DNA from: Ditylenchus dipsaci | Lineage: Eukaryota; Nematoda; Chromadorea; Rhabditida; Anguinidae | Direction of reading: 5' to 3' | Assembly: GCA_004194705.1 (NCBI GenBank) | Contig: SADC01001112.1 | Location: 744,001 to 808,000 of the forward strand | Length of the DNA: 64,000 bases | In this document: in pieces, positions 34,601 to 44,559 of the stretch | Layout: every line of letters starts with the position of its first letter | Position numbering within the stretch: the first letter of the stretch is position 1 | Notes under the pieces: generated by a model | Databases searched by the model: none | The model's input: the letters and a program-made list of their open reading frames with translations, nothing else | Told to the model about the DNA's origin: nothing | Position numbers and translations under genes: made by a program

Positions 34601-35754
34601 AAGTACGATTTTTTTGGTGGATCCCGTAATTTGGGCCAGAACCAGCTTGCTGGACCTCTAGCTAAGTCTTTACGCATTGACTCAGAATCGAAATTTTTCG
34701 TTGGTAAATAATGTAAAAAAGTCATGGTCGTCTTTTAGTTGGGTGGTTGCCTACCTAGAGGTTTAGATGGTTCTATTCCCAAATCGGTTCTTATCCTTTA
34801 TTCCAACCCTACCCAAAAATAAAAAAGTACCTGGATAACCTAAAATAACCCGAAAAAACCCGTGAAGTTTAAGCAAACTTTTGTTAGCTGGGTCCTACCG
34901 AATAAAGAAAGTCCTACTGCATATATATTTTAAGCCATCGAATAGGGAAGCAGCTTATTTATCCTGAAAATGAAATAAAGCGCGACACCGGATGAAGCTA
35001 AGAACTCCAAAATCCTGGGAAGAACCAAGCAAGATACCAGAAAGTCGAATGCCAAAAATTATTTTCAAAGAAATGTCGTCATAAAAAAAGTTATGAGCTT
35101 TTGAAATGCCGGGAATTTTGTGGTCTAACCTGCTGGTCCATACCTTTCCGCAGTAAGTACATTGCACGTTACCAGAATCAAAAATATATTCTGAACATTC
35201 GGCACAACTAATACACCGAGGACATTGCCACTTGGTTGGATTTGCGTTAAAGTAAGCTATAGTTTCTGGTTCTAGACTCAGGCATGACATCTAGAAACAC
35301 GAAGAAAATATCGTTTTAAATAGCAACAAAACAGTTAATGACCTACATGAAAGATTGACACACAATTAGGACAATTGCGAAGAGCATCCAGTGGCCGATA
35401 AGTACCACAAGCCTCGCATTTGCAGTCGGATTCATCAATACCTGAGTGTTCTTCTTTCTTGTGTAAAGCACGAGTCTTTCGAGGAGACGTTGCTGTCAAA
35501 GTCTGCCTAGGAGTTCGGATAGATTTGGCCTGACGCTGAGTATGTGAAGGTGTTGAGGTGACTGACGTAGAGACATACTTTTTAAGCACAGCTTCTGGTT
35601 TCGAATTTTCGGTAGGAGAAGGCTTCTGCGGACTTGACTTTGGCGTGGACTTAGTTCTGGACTTGATGGCTGGTAATGACGGAGACTTTTTTAATATTGG
35701 TAAAGCACGAGATGTTAGACGAGAAGCGACAGTTTGTTTCCGAAGAGCAGGCAT
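28880..35754 (-). CDS. KAT6-like: MYST-family histone acetyltransferase with tandem PHD fingers
   Basis: This is a nuclear enzyme that acetylates histone lysines, with PHD fingers reading histone H3 tails. From the ATG at 35754 come a basic Ser/Pro-rich region, PHD1 and PHD2 (35754-34014), a linker, the MYST zinc finger ([10 protein letters not shown]), and the acetyltransferase core ([37 protein letters not shown]). The last exon, 28880-28933, encodes [11 protein letters not shown] and ends in TGA. Exons: 35347-35754, 35144-35290, 34014-34397, ~33938-33996, 31443-~31649, 31303-31391, 30714-30854, 30563-30656, 29152-29301, 29008-29108, 28880-28933. Intron phases agree throughout the core. It lacks the long C-terminal tail of vertebrate KAT6A/B, and the linker exons between 31650 and 33930 are uncertain. 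Confidence 0.92.
29337..29533. mobile_element. Near-perfect 197-bp hairpin element
   Basis: The arms AGGTCCATAACCGTCGCCGA and, inverted, TCGGCGACGGCTATGGTCCT extend about 90 bp through GAATTTCAAATGTTTGAATT and CGCGCGGGA. The loop is near 29435. It lies in the intron between MYST exons 29301 and 30563 and directly abuts a tRNA-derived SINE. It is non-coding. Confidence 0.75.
29540..29690 (+). mobile_element. tRNA-derived SINE, family 1
   Basis: A segment beginning TTAGATTCGAAAAAGTAGCC runs to a B box AGGTTCGATCCTA at about 29623-29635 and TGGTGGCACGCTA. The matching copies at 43085-43230 (plus) and 43305-43405 (minus) contain the better A-box GTGGCGCAGTGCGTAAGCG. T-stem pairing is poor, so these are SINEs or tRNA pseudogenes rather than functional tRNAs. 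Confidence 0.65.
29690..29795. mobile_element. GTTCAC-shell element, CTCTCACTC repeat version
   Basis: GGCCTGTTCACATGCTGAGA opens the element. It is followed by GAGTGGGAAGGAGAGTC and, after TTGTGAACACCC, by inverted CTCTCACTATCCCTCTCAC. The outer phrase is shared with 59250-59320. Confidence 0.5.
30104..30313. mobile_element. Foldback MITE, second copy of the 13151 family
   Basis: The ends CCACGCTAATAAGAGGTGGT and the inverted CACGACCTCTTATTAGCGTGG-type end enclose GCCAATTCAA, TCATTGAACTTCTGTACGG and AAAAATCCGTACACAAGG. The core matches 13151-13330; the outer 25 bases are better preserved here. It lies in a MYST-gene intron. Confidence 0.75.
31795..32370. mobile_element. ~575-bp foldback element
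   Basis: The left arm contains AAGCTGAAATGTTGGGAAAC, GATTAAAACCAAATACG and AACTAACAATGACAGACAAA. The right arm has the reverse complements. The centre around 32095-32165 is a smaller hairpin of the type ATGACCAAAATCCAAAAATC. That inner hairpin resembles the loop of 63150-63690. No protein is encoded. Confidence 0.8.
32455..32750. repeat. GC-rich GGCGCCGGCGCC palindromic element
   Basis: In an AT-rich setting, two blocks (32467-32555 and 32700-32745) are made of GCGCCGGCGCC units. The second block is an exact palindrome reading GTTGCACGTGCGCCGGCGCC and its inverse. The blocks probably form the two arms of one tandem-motif element, with an AT-rich interior. I see no target duplication. Confidence 0.6.
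33005..33365. repeat. CATCTCGG/CATCTCAAC palindromic module, interrupted copy
   Basis: CATGTCTAAGGTAAGTGAGT is at 33028 and its inverted partner GCGCACACCCACATACCTTAG is at 33285. In other copies these are about 40 bp apart, while here roughly 230 bp lies between them. CTCTGGATGCATAAAAAC and GGTAGGCCCCAG follow, as in the copies at 11110 and 12100. It lies in a MYST-gene intron. Confidence 0.55.
33396..33840. repeat. Repeat remnants, including a partial ACCGTATT MITE
   Basis: A second TTTATGCGATAGGCTCCAG phrase occurs at 33482. A MITE interior (GAGAGCTCGCGGCAATTGAG) at ~33740 ends in AAAAAGTACGGTA at 33832. There are no exon signals that I can defend here, although the MYST linker exons must be somewhere in 31650-33930. 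Confidence 0.45.
34014..35754 (-). CDS. KAT6-like: MYST gene N-terminal exons: tandem PHD fingers
   Basis: The first exon encodes a Lys/Ser/Pro-rich disordered region and the first zinc ligands [19 protein letters not shown], ending at FH. The second (35290-35144) starts MSCLSL and carries [12 protein letters not shown], then CTYCGK. The third (34397-34014) encodes HGSCRPKK ... WTCDRC and a Ser-rich linker. The Cys/His spacing is that of the DPF-like double PHD of KAT6 (human SCLKF ... WQCIECKTC). An ORF continues upstream of 35754 without stops to 35925, with CDLCMLNQFDEYEQC, but an intron acceptor at about 35765 makes the ATG at 35754 the safer start. Confidence 0.9.
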
Positions 35755-36398
35755 TTTGGCATCTAAAAATAGAAAATTTGAAATATTAAAAAGTCTAGTT
35801 TTTCCAATGGGATAAAAGTAATAGGCAAAACGTTTCCTATCTTTTATTGTGAGTACTTTATAAGGACACTGTTCATATTCATCAAATTGATTCAACATGC
35901 ACAAATCACATTCGGTCGCTCGCAAAAGCCTCTTCCTTTAAAAATCTTTTACTAGCTTTTTTTCCTCTGAACGATTCTCGTAAATTCGTATTTTTCGAAA
36001 ATTTTTTAATGGTACTCAAAATAAAGGATGAAAACCAAACACAAAATCCAAAAAAATCCCTTGTTCAAAATATAATTGATTAAGCTTGTAATTTATCTAT
36101 CCATATTACAAAACGCCAGATGAAAACAAAAAAACATGTGTTTTCAAATGTAATTTTTATCAGACTTGAAAATAAAACTATACACATTTCTGAAATATCG
36201 ATTTCCGTTTATGTGATTTATGCTGCAAAAATATCTTCTTTAGTTGAAACAATTGATATAAATTTAAAAAAAATGGATTTGAAAATTGTTCCTGAAAAAA
36301 ATATTTCAGCCTACTTTTATTGTGCTCGTCTTTGATTTGTCTCGTGACTTTGTGTGTGTGTGTGTGCATGAACGTACCCAGGCGTGTGCGGGATGACC
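35755..36398. other. Upstream region of the MYST gene
   Basis: AT-rich sequence with no recognisable promoter element. A minus-strand frame immediately upstream of the chosen ATG (to 35925) may hold additional N-terminal coding sequence. A (GT)n run lies at 36350-36366. Confidence 0.4.
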
Positions 36399-36648
36399 AC
36401 ACTGGCGGACAACATTTGGTGGATGCGTGTTTGCGGACGTGATTTTTTATGAAGAACATGTGTGGATGAGGATTTGCGGACGAGGGTTGCAGACGATATT
36501 TTTAAATATAACTCTATCATTTTTCATGATTTTCTAGATTTCAGTCATTTCATCCGCAAATATTGATCCGCAAAAGTCGTTCCGCAAATGTTCGTCCGCA
36601 AAATTCGGTCCTCAAGCGTTAAGTCTGCAAAATGTTATCCGCAAGTGT
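36399..36648. mobile_element. Tandem-motif inverted-arm element, TTTGCGGAC family
   Basis: The left end ACACTGGCGGACAACATTT matches the inverted right end ACACTTGCGGATAACATTTT. Between them, GTTTGCGGACG, ATTTGCGGACGA and, inverted, CGTCCGCAAA and ATCCGCAAA repeat at about 20-bp spacing. No exact target duplication was found. Confidence 0.65.
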
Positions 36649-36959
36649 CTTGCTTGCTGTAAAGAGTACTTTTATATTTAGATTTTTTTTAGAACAAAAT
36701 CAGTAAAAGGAATAAAATTGAATAACATTTAATTGAACAACATTTTTTAATTTTCAAAATAGCAATTGATATCAGGCACCTATCGGCGCAATGTAAATGT
36801 AAATGAAAATTTTCGATTTATTCTAACTTTTATTTCCAAAAGTCAGTTCTTTGACTCGCATACCAATTTTTTGAGTTTTTATAACTAGCATTGAACTCTT
36901 CGTCACTAATAAAGCACTTTTAGTATTCTCTGAAAATGCTTGTTTTCAATTTGCATTTA

Positions 36960-37055
36960 CATTCGTGTTGTGAAGGGGTAAGTGTAAATGTAAGGGGTGT
37001 TCACAATACCAAAAACATTTACACTCACACTTACAATTGTGATAGAGCCATAACG
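36960..37055. mobile_element. GTTCAC-shell element, TTTACACTTACA repeat version
   Basis: GTAAGTGTAAATGTAAGGGG is followed by TGTTCACAATACC and inverted ATTTACACTCACACTTACA, and then by TTGTGATAGAGCCATAACGG. The last phrase is the common outer end of this group. Confidence 0.5.
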
Positions 37056-37164
37056 GAATATGAAATTTGACAGTGACTTTTTAATTTAAAGAGCAGTTTC
37101 TTGTGCAAATTGACCGTGCTGAACATAAATCCAGTGTCATAATTTGTATTTTGCAAGTATTTTA

Positions 37165-38019
37165 GGGAAGGAGTAGATTGCGCCCTTTCATTTTGCGCCC
37201 TTTCAATTTGCGCCAATTCAATTTGCGCCAATTCAATTTGCGCCACTTCAATTTGCGCCCTTTTCGATTTGCGCCCCTTCAATTTGCGCCCTTTTCGATT
37301 TGCGCCCCTTCAATTTGCGCCCATTTCAAATTGCGCCCATTTAGATTGCGCCCATTTCAATCATGAATTTCTGGTCTCAATTGGAGCACATTTAGAAAAG
37401 TATCATGGTCATTGATGTGTTGTCATTTGGTGTTACAATGTTATTATGTGTCGGTTGTTCGTAAAAAACAAACAAACTGCTGTTATGTGATGATTGGATG
37501 GTGGTTGATTGTTGGCGTGTTGAATTTATATTTAAAAGTTTGCAATTTTAGTGGAGTTATCTCTTAATTTTTGTAATCTCTTTTAGTGTCTTTTTTGAGC
37601 GTGTTTCTGTATTGATGATTATTCCATGTTGTTTGTAAATATAAGGAATAAGTAATAGAAAATCCTCTTTACTTTGTTTATTATCTAAAAGGGTCGAAAG
37701 ACCGACTATGATGCATTAGTCCATTACTTATCAAGCGTAGAAATTGATTATTTCAACGTGAAAACGAAAACACATGTTGGACGTATCAGTTGACATGAGA
37801 ACCTATTGGAATAACAGGCGCAATCTAAATGGGCGCAATTTGAAATGGGCGCAATCTAAATGGGCGCAATTTGAAATGGGCGCAATCTAAATGGGCGCAA
37901 TTTGAAAAGGGCGCAAATTGAAGTGGCGCAATTTGAAGGGGCGCAAAATGAATGGGCGCAAATTAAAAGGGCGCAAATTGAATGGGCGCAAATCGAAATG
38001 GCGCAATCTACTCCTTCCC
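37165..38019. mobile_element. 855-bp element with GCGCAATTT tandem arms and 8-bp duplication
   Basis: The ends GGGAAGGAGTAGATTGCGCC are exact inverted repeats. The arms hold about ten units each of TTTCAATTTGCGCCC and the inverse. GTATTTTA at 37157-37164 and 38020-38027 is an exact 8-bp target duplication. The unique interior (37360-37820) codes for nothing obvious. The direct repeats are AT/GC-patterned and protein-like only by chance (the AQIEWAQIE reading). Confidence 0.88.
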
Positions 38020-38323
38020 GTATTTTAACCCACACTGTGTTTTACGATAATTTTTCGAGCTTATTTTTACTTTTGATAGACAGTCTAGATGCTTTTTTTA
38101 CTTGACTTTGAAGTATTTTCACAGTGTAGGCAACAATTTTTTGTTAAAATATAGTAAATGCAGTTTATAAAAAGTAACCATGTACAAAATAAAAAAAGGT
38201 TTTCAAATGTAACAAAGTTTAAACGTAAATATCCATTAAAAGTTGATTTATTGTGGAATAGGTATGTGAAAATGGAACAATGTTAGTACAATAGACAAAT
38301 GGTTTCGAAAATTGTATAAAAGT

Positions 38324-41300
38324 TTAAAATGGTAAAACTCCAAATTCTCCAAATTTGCCTTTTTTAGAATAACGTGAATAAAATTTTCCACTATGTCTAT
38401 AATCAAATGTCAAGATTCGCTCAATCATTTCAGTAGTAGACTTTTCTATGCTCAACAAATTTGCTTTGTTAGTCTCGGGAACACTGTTGCCCATGTCAGT
38501 TGCAACCCAACCTAAATTAAAATAGCATAAAGAAATATTCAGCAGTTTGGTTTTGGGTAGGATTAAATGATACTAATGCAAACCTGGACATATTGATAAA
38601 CTGATTAACTCATTATTAGTATACTTTGGATCAGCAATGCTTTTCATGTAGTGGTTAAGAGCTGCCTTAATTATTACAATTTTGTAAAAAATACATTTTC
38701 CGAAAAAATATGTTTTTCTACTTTTGTAGGGAAAAAGTCCATTTTATCCAGTGCATATTGACATTTTGAAAGCAAAAAAAACATATTTTCAAAAAAAATT
38801 ATATTTTTAGTCCCCAAAAAAGTACAATTCTTTTTTAGAGTACAGATCGTGGCTATGGTGTAGAATCCACAACCACCCTCACCCCCCCCCCCCTCAGCCA
38901 ACGCAAAATTTACTTTTTTTCAAGGAAAAACGACCCGTAAATTCTTGTTTCTGTAGGGGTGCGTAAACTATTTTTGTTTTTGAAAAATCGAATTTTTTTT
39001 TGGGTTTGCCTTGGTCAAAATTCAAAAAATTAAAAACTTTTTTTCTAAATTTGCGCCAAAACATTTTTAAAGGGAATATGGGGACTCGCTTTCGTCCAGA
39101 GTCGCTTTCGAGTGATTTGCGTCTAAGGTATGTGGGTGTGCGCATCTCAAATCCAAGCAACCAAGCCCCCAGCTGGAGGCTGCGCAGGGGGCTTGAGAGT
39201 TAGAGATGCGCGCCTTAGGGCCTTAGGGTTACCTTAGACATAATTCCGGGCAAGACTCTTTATCAAAAATGCGTATAGAGGCTCTTTTTGCCACGACCTA
39301 TGTTGAAAAACATTGTAAGACATCCAAAATAGTCCAGTGTTCACTCTTTTATGGTTTTGACATGAAAGAGGCCCCTTTTTGTTCCTTCCCATTCCAATAT
39401 GGCCCATTTTCCCTTTAAACATTTTTTGGCGCAAAGTAAAAAAAAATTTTTTCGAATTTTTTACCGTGGGGAACCAAGGCAAACCAAACATTTTTTTCCG
39501 ATTTTTCAGAAACAAAATAGTCTCCGCACCCCTACAGACCATGAGAAACAAGAATTTACAGGTCGTTTCCCCTTGAGGAAAAGTACATTTTGCTCTGGCT
39601 GGGGAGGGGGGGGGTGTCGATTCTATACTGTTACCGAGATCGTAGCCCTGCCATAATATTGAATTTTCACTGCTTCATAAAATTTCATCTGACAGATAAA
39701 ATGGCATTTGATAAAAAAAATCACATCTTGTAGACAAACTTAATTTTTTTAGGCACCGCAGAGTCTGTGGTAGACACGGGCCGAGCCGGGCCCGTAATGG
39801 GTTTTTCTCAACAATAATCATTAAAATCTTATGTCTGTGGCACAGAGATAAGACTAGCGTACAAACTTTAAATGTTCAAAAACATTACTTTGCTTAGTGG
39901 ATATGCTTCATTATTTTGTGACCGTCTTCCCATATATTTAGCCATAGAAGACGTGGTGGAGCTTATAAATATGACGCCTGATATCTTTTTGAGGGATCTC
40001 TTCTTATTATATGTTTTTCGTTGATTTTTGCTCAATTTCATAAGTTCCTCTTCGCTTAATTCATTTGCTTCCTGTCCAGATATTCTTAAAAGTGGTAGAA
40101 ACTTCTAAATTAAAAAATTGTCATTTGATATTAATTTGACGTGGTTGTCAAATTATCCAAATTTAAATTTAAAAAAAATCAATTTAACACTCCACTTGTC
40201 ATGCTTGGTACTCTTGGCTCAGAATTCAAAGCTGAACACAGTTAGGTTTTCACTTTGAAAATTTTTTTGACAAAAATTTTTTGCTGTGACCAGGGTTGTA
40301 TACTCGGCAGCTTATTGCTGAGTTTAAACTCAGCAATCTCTGGTTGACGGTTGAGGAAAAAAGTTTAAACTTAGTCATCAGCTGCCGTCAGACTGAAGAC
40401 TGAGGTGAACTTTTTGACGCGGCTGAGGAAAATTTTCGGAAGTCAGTCTACTGCGGAAAGTTTTTGTGGAAAAATTTTAGGCGTTTTTTGTTGATTTTCA
40501 GCTGTTTTTCTGACAATCTCGCAGTTTCAACTAATAAAAAATTCATTAATTTAATTTTATTCCAGGCTATTGATGATTGTTAAATTTAATATACTGTTAA
40601 ATTTAATCAATTTATTGTGAAATTTAATAATAAAATTTAATTTAATTAATACTAAAAATTTTCTATTCTGACATTATTTTCTTCCTGTCAGCTAGTAATA
40701 TAAGTAAGGCCCACCTTAAATAAGGCCTAAACAGGCTCATAAGACTCCACCTTCTAATAAGGCCCCACCTCCAAAGAGGTGTTGAAAGGGGCCCCGCCGG
40801 GCCTTATTAGAGATAATACAGTATTCCTAAATCCCAACTAGGACTCGACTTCATGTATTATAATATAATTATAAAAATTATAATATATTTAAAGTTTTTA
40901 TTTGAAAAATATCCTACAGCTGTAGTCATCACAGAACCCATAGTGTTTATCTGAATATGTTCTATAAAAACATCACGCTTGGGTTTGATCGGATCAAAGC
41001 CTAATTCCTCTTTATTTTCGTTGCCTTTAGCCTAAAATAAGATTAGAGTTTACGAAATTGATTTTTTTTCCAAATATCAGGTTGTTCTGAAATTTTGTCG
41101 AAATTTTTTTTACACGCGTTCTCATCTACAGTGGTCTCTTGATTCAGTGCACACCCTGGATACAGTGTACATTTGAAGCTTATTTTTCGGCCAGAGACTA
41201 AGTAAATCGACTAAAATCTAACCCCGATTTAGTGCACTTGGGCAGGTCCCCAGGGTGTACACTAAATCGGGAATCCACTGTATATTGTTTAAGTTTTCTG

Positions 41301-43880
41301 CCTAGTTTTTTAAAATTAGTATAAGATCGTCAATATTATATTCAACGCGAATCGAGTGAAAAATAGAAGGATTTAAAAAAGCTTACTGGTCCCCGCCTTA
41401 ACTTTTTTAAACGCATGGGCATGACTTGTTAAAATGTTTGCTAGATTCTAGCGTTTATTTTGAGTACTAAATATATGAAACTCAAAATAAAAACTATATT
41501 TGAATAAAAAAAATCAGCCAAAAGCATGATGCCGAATCATGGGCAGATGGTAACTTTAACACAAAAAATACCGGTTGTTACATTGGTTTATTTCGATGCA
41601 GAATTTAACGCTGAGCACGCCCGTGTTATTAGTTTTTCAAAATTCGCACTAAGAATATGAGAAACGGCCCATTTTTGAAACCTTGTTTTTCGCGTTTTAA
41701 GCTATCCTCAATTTTCATTTTTCTTATGATTTCTATAAATTTTTGTATCGTTTTTTTATACCGTCGGAAAGCCCAGAATAAGAGCTTTCCAACGGTATAT
41801 CACACTGCCAAAATAATTCGGAAATACTGTACTACCAGCAAAAAGAATGATTTTCGCCACTTTTTGTAAACGTATTTTTCTGAATAAAAAGTCAAAATTT
41901 TTGCGATTCCAAAAATCCTTACGGCTCTACTATAGCGCCAAAGAAAGAGCAATTAAAATGGAACATTCTTGTGCAAAAAAATAAAGTTAAACATGGCAGA
42001 AAACAGGCTTTCTTAGTGTTTAACAAGACTCCCAAAAAAGTTCAAAAACGATTTTCACGTAAAACTTAAATTTCGCTAGAGAAACCTAGATTTTTGACAT
42101 CGGATTCGTGTTTAGCATGGCCAATTTGCTTATGAAACTGCCCTCAAAGCTTACAACTTGCTGTGAAATTTCAAATTCGCAAGTCTCGTATTTTTTGAAG
42201 CTTAAATGTTTTTTGTCTTGAGCGGAATTTGAAATTTCACAGCAAGTTGCAAGCTTTGAGGGCAGTTTCATAAGCTTATCGACCATGCTAAACACGAATC
42301 CGATGTCAAAAATCTAGATTCTTCTAGTGAAATTTAAGTTTTACGTGATAATCGTTTTTGAACTTTTTTGGGAGTCTTATTAAGTGTTAACAGGTTATTT
42401 CTCAAAATTTTCGTTAAGAGTCGAGGTCGGAGTAAGCAGTTTCACAAGTAACGCTGTTCTCTTCTCAAAAACACACAGGAAATTATTAAATTCGGTATAA
42501 AATGTTTTTCTTTTGCTATTTGAAACATTTGAAATTTCAGATTTGATCAAAGAAAATTGTGGCTTCATGAATAACATGAAAAGTTGAGCCAATCAGGGAA
42601 AAGATTTAAAAGAAAATTATTTACAGTGTACATGACGCCGGCATTGTTGACCAGCAAATCCAATCTAGCTTTATCTCCATAGCCTAAATGTGTAGCTAAA
42701 TCATTTAATCTTTTTTCGACATGTGCATGAGCTGTTTCAATGCTGGCATCATCCCCAACATCTAGTTTCACTAGCTCAACAATTACATCGCCTACTTTAA
42801 ACGAATTCTCAACTTCGGCTTTTTCAACAAATATTTCTGTTTCTTTGCTTTGTTGGACTCTATTTTCTTCTGAGATTTCATTATCGCCATTTTTCGTATA
42901 TCTCTCCAGATGCCTCTTTTCAAAATTTACTTTATCTTTTTTGTATTCTTCAATGCTGGCTATCATAACATTTAAATCTTTTTCGAACTGAAATACTGTT
43001 TTGGTGTTCAAGAAAGTGTGAGGCCAAATAGTAAAGCTTTTATCAATTTTTAAAGCTTACTTCAGGAGCATTACAGACTTTGGGGGGGGGACACTTAGAT
43101 TCGAAAAAGTGGATCCTGTGGCGCAGTGCGTAAGCGTTTGTGTTTTTGGCCCAAAATGGTGTGCAGGTTCGATCCCGCGTAGTGGCACGCTATTTTTTTT
43201 GGCTTGTTCAACTAATTTTAGAGGTAATTAGACTTTTTTTGACGCCAGATTCACAATCATCAACCCGAACTACCCCTAAAACTGGTAGAAGAAACCAAAA
43301 AACTAGAGTGACCGCATGCGAAATTGGACCTGCGCACCCTTTTATGACCATAAAACAAAAACGCTCACACACTGCGCCACCAAAGGCACTTTTTCAAACA
43401 TAGAAGGCTTCACCCCCCACAGTCAGCTCTCTCCATAATGCACACCCAAGGGACCGGCGCCAGGTGTCCACTATGGCGGGAGGGAGTTGACTGTGTGGTG
43501 GGTGGAATTCAAGGAGTAATAACTCAGTATAGCTCAAGTAAATACGCTTTTTAAATGATTACGATTAAATGATTACGGGTTCTAAATCTAAATTAAATAA
43601 ACACCTATTATCTGATACTTGAGTCTTAAGTGGCGCTTGTTACCTATAGTACTTAATAGTATTTCAAAAAACTAACTTCTTTCAATTTGAGCGCACGAGA
43701 CCCAGCGAAAATGTGCTTGACGCCAGGAGTCTTAGCAAGTTGAGCGACTAAAGCCAGTCCGATTCCACGATTGGCTCCTGTGATCAGCACACTAGGTCCT
43801 ACAGCTAAGGGTGCATAACCTTGACACACTACCAGTACACTGCTTGCAATGGCACACAAAAACAGTGAAAAGTTCCGCAT
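38324..43880 (-). CDS. Short-chain dehydrogenase/reductase with signal peptide and charged insertion
   Basis: An NAD(P)H-dependent oxidoreductase of the sniffer/C-factor-like SDR group. Six exons: 43677-43880, 42625-42987, 40918-41031, 39898-40104, 38584-38665, 38324-38511 (TAA at 38324-38326), all with matching phases. It begins with a hydrophobic signal sequence (MRNFSLFLCAIASSVLVV). Cofactor motif TGANRGIG, then KLDVGDDASI, LLVNNAGV, the catalytic Ser in FISSTTSS, Tyr/Lys in YPLSK, and CPGWVATDMG are all present. Between strands 2 and 3 lies an extra ~75-residue Glu/Lys-rich segment (FEKDLNVMIASIEEYKKDKV onwards) unknown in typical SDRs. A second insertion with LSEEELMKLSKNQRKTYNKK precedes the catalytic Ser. 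The substrate is unknown. Confidence 0.9.
38840..39655. mobile_element. Element with C-run arms and central palindromic module in an SDR intron
   Basis: The left end ATCGTGGCTATGGTGTAGAA is inverted at 39620-39650. The inner arms share AAGTACATTTTGC/GCAAAATTTAC and AATTCTTGTTTCTGTAGGGG. The centre 39088-39250 is the CATCTCAAATCCAAG palindrome with CTAAGGTATGTGGGTGTG. It lies between SDR exons 39898 and 38665. No transposase is present. Confidence 0.7.
40703..40812. mobile_element. Short ACCGTATT-type MITE
   Basis: The left end AGTAATATAAGTAAGGCCCACC and the right end GGCCTTATTAGAGATAATAC are inverted and enclose GCCCCACC repeats. TA lies at each side. It is the smallest copy of the family and is in an SDR intron. 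Confidence 0.55.
41129..41280. mobile_element. 152-bp pogo/Tc1-like MITE
   Basis: CAGTGGTCTCTTGATTCAGT and the inverted CAGTGGATTCCCGATTTAGT are flanked by TA on both sides (41127-41128 and 41281-41282). Inner GTGCACACCCTGG and CCAGGGTGTACAC also pair. It is non-coding and lies in an SDR intron. Confidence 0.8.
42000..42390. mobile_element. ~390-bp foldback element
   Basis: The arms start with TTAACAAGACTCCCAAAAAA and run through CGGATTCGTGTTTAGCATGG and CCCTCAAAGCTTACAACTTG, with the reverse complements from 42225 to 42385. The loop is around 42190. It is in the SDR intron between exons 42625 and 41031. Confidence 0.8.
43085..43410. mobile_element. Two inverted copies of tRNA-derived SINE family 1
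   Basis: The plus copy (43085-43230) has the A-box GTGGCGCAGTGCGTAAGCG and B-box AGGTTCGATCCCG. The minus copy (43305-43405) has TGGTGGCGCAGTGTGTGAGC and the damaged B-box AGGTCCAATTTCG. Both carry TTCGAAAAAGTG or TTTGAAAAAGTG at the start. They lie in the first SDR intron. Confidence 0.7.
43418..43495. mobile_element. Tiny pogo-like MITE
   Basis: CACAGTCAGCTCTCTCCATA and the inverted CACAGTCAACTCCCTCCCGC form the arms, with GCACACC/GGTGTCC inside. It is under 80 bp. The flanks do not show a clear TA duplication. Confidence 0.5.
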
Positions 43881-44051
43881 TTAGGCTAAAAAGATGTTTA
43901 TCAAGCTCAATATTTTTTGTCTTTTTCAAAATTGTATTTATTTGGATGAAACAAGTATAAGGTATGAAATGTTAGCCAGCAACGAATTTTATCCCGTCTA
44001 GAGGCATGAAAATGGAACGAGATAACACAGAAATTTTTACGGCTGGGCGAA
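43881..44051. other. Upstream of SDR gene
   Basis: Short AT-rich stretch directly 5' of the SDR start codon. No promoter motif that I would defend. Confidence 0.3.
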
Positions 44052-44330
44052 ACTTGGCAAAAATGTTTTGCCAAGGCAAATATTGCCGAAACAAAAATTA
44101 TCAAATCACATTTTGCCAAAACGAAATTTGTCAGGAGCAGGTTTTGCCTAACAAAATAGGGTAGCAATGAAAAGTTGAAAAAAAATTTCAAGTGAAATCC
44201 ATGCTTGGCAAATTTTATTTTGGCAAATGTCGATTTGCTAAATTGCGTTTTGGCGAATTCCGATTTGGCAATTTTCGTTTCGGCGATTCGGATCGTATTC
44301 GGCACATTTGGTTTTTGACAAGTTTCCCCT
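44052..44330. mobile_element. Tandem-motif inverted-arm element, TTTGGCAAA family
   Basis: The ends TGGGCGAAACTTGGCAAAAA and the inverted TAGGGGAAACTTGTCAAAAA are hAT-like. The left arm repeats TTTTGCCAAAACGAA-like units, and the right arm repeats TTTGGCAAATGTCGATTTG-like units. Target duplication not resolved. Confidence 0.65.
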
Positions 44331-44559
44331 AGCCTTTGACTATTAAAATTTGATTGTTGAAAAAAATTTGATTGAAAAAACCCAGAGCAGCAAATCTTTA
44401 TTTGCTGAGTAAATTTTCAAAGTCGCCCCTTCAAAAAGTTCGTTCCCGTCTAGGATACGACAATGTTTCAGTTCGAATTTTATAGTTTTTTTCCGTTCTG
44501 CTTTGCTGGTGGCACAAACTTTTCAAATACGATTAAATTTTGATAAAAAGAGCCGCGAC

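Noticed and set aside
37165..38019. CRISPR-like array of short repeats
   Set aside because: The units have no spacers of constant size, they are arranged in two inverted arms, and the DNA is clearly eukaryotic. The flanking 8-bp duplication shows a transposon.
37902..38105. Repeat protein reading AQIEWAQIEMAQ
   Set aside because: It is a translation of the GCGCAATTT terminal arrays and the inverse arm gives a similar frame on the opposite strand.
42740..42991. Ser/Phe-rich plus-strand protein
   Set aside because: It is the antisense shadow of SDR exon 2 on the minus strand.
43110..43190. Functional tRNA gene
   Set aside because: A and B boxes are good but the T-stem and acceptor stem do not pair, and two further copies with the same extra flanks exist, so it is a SINE.
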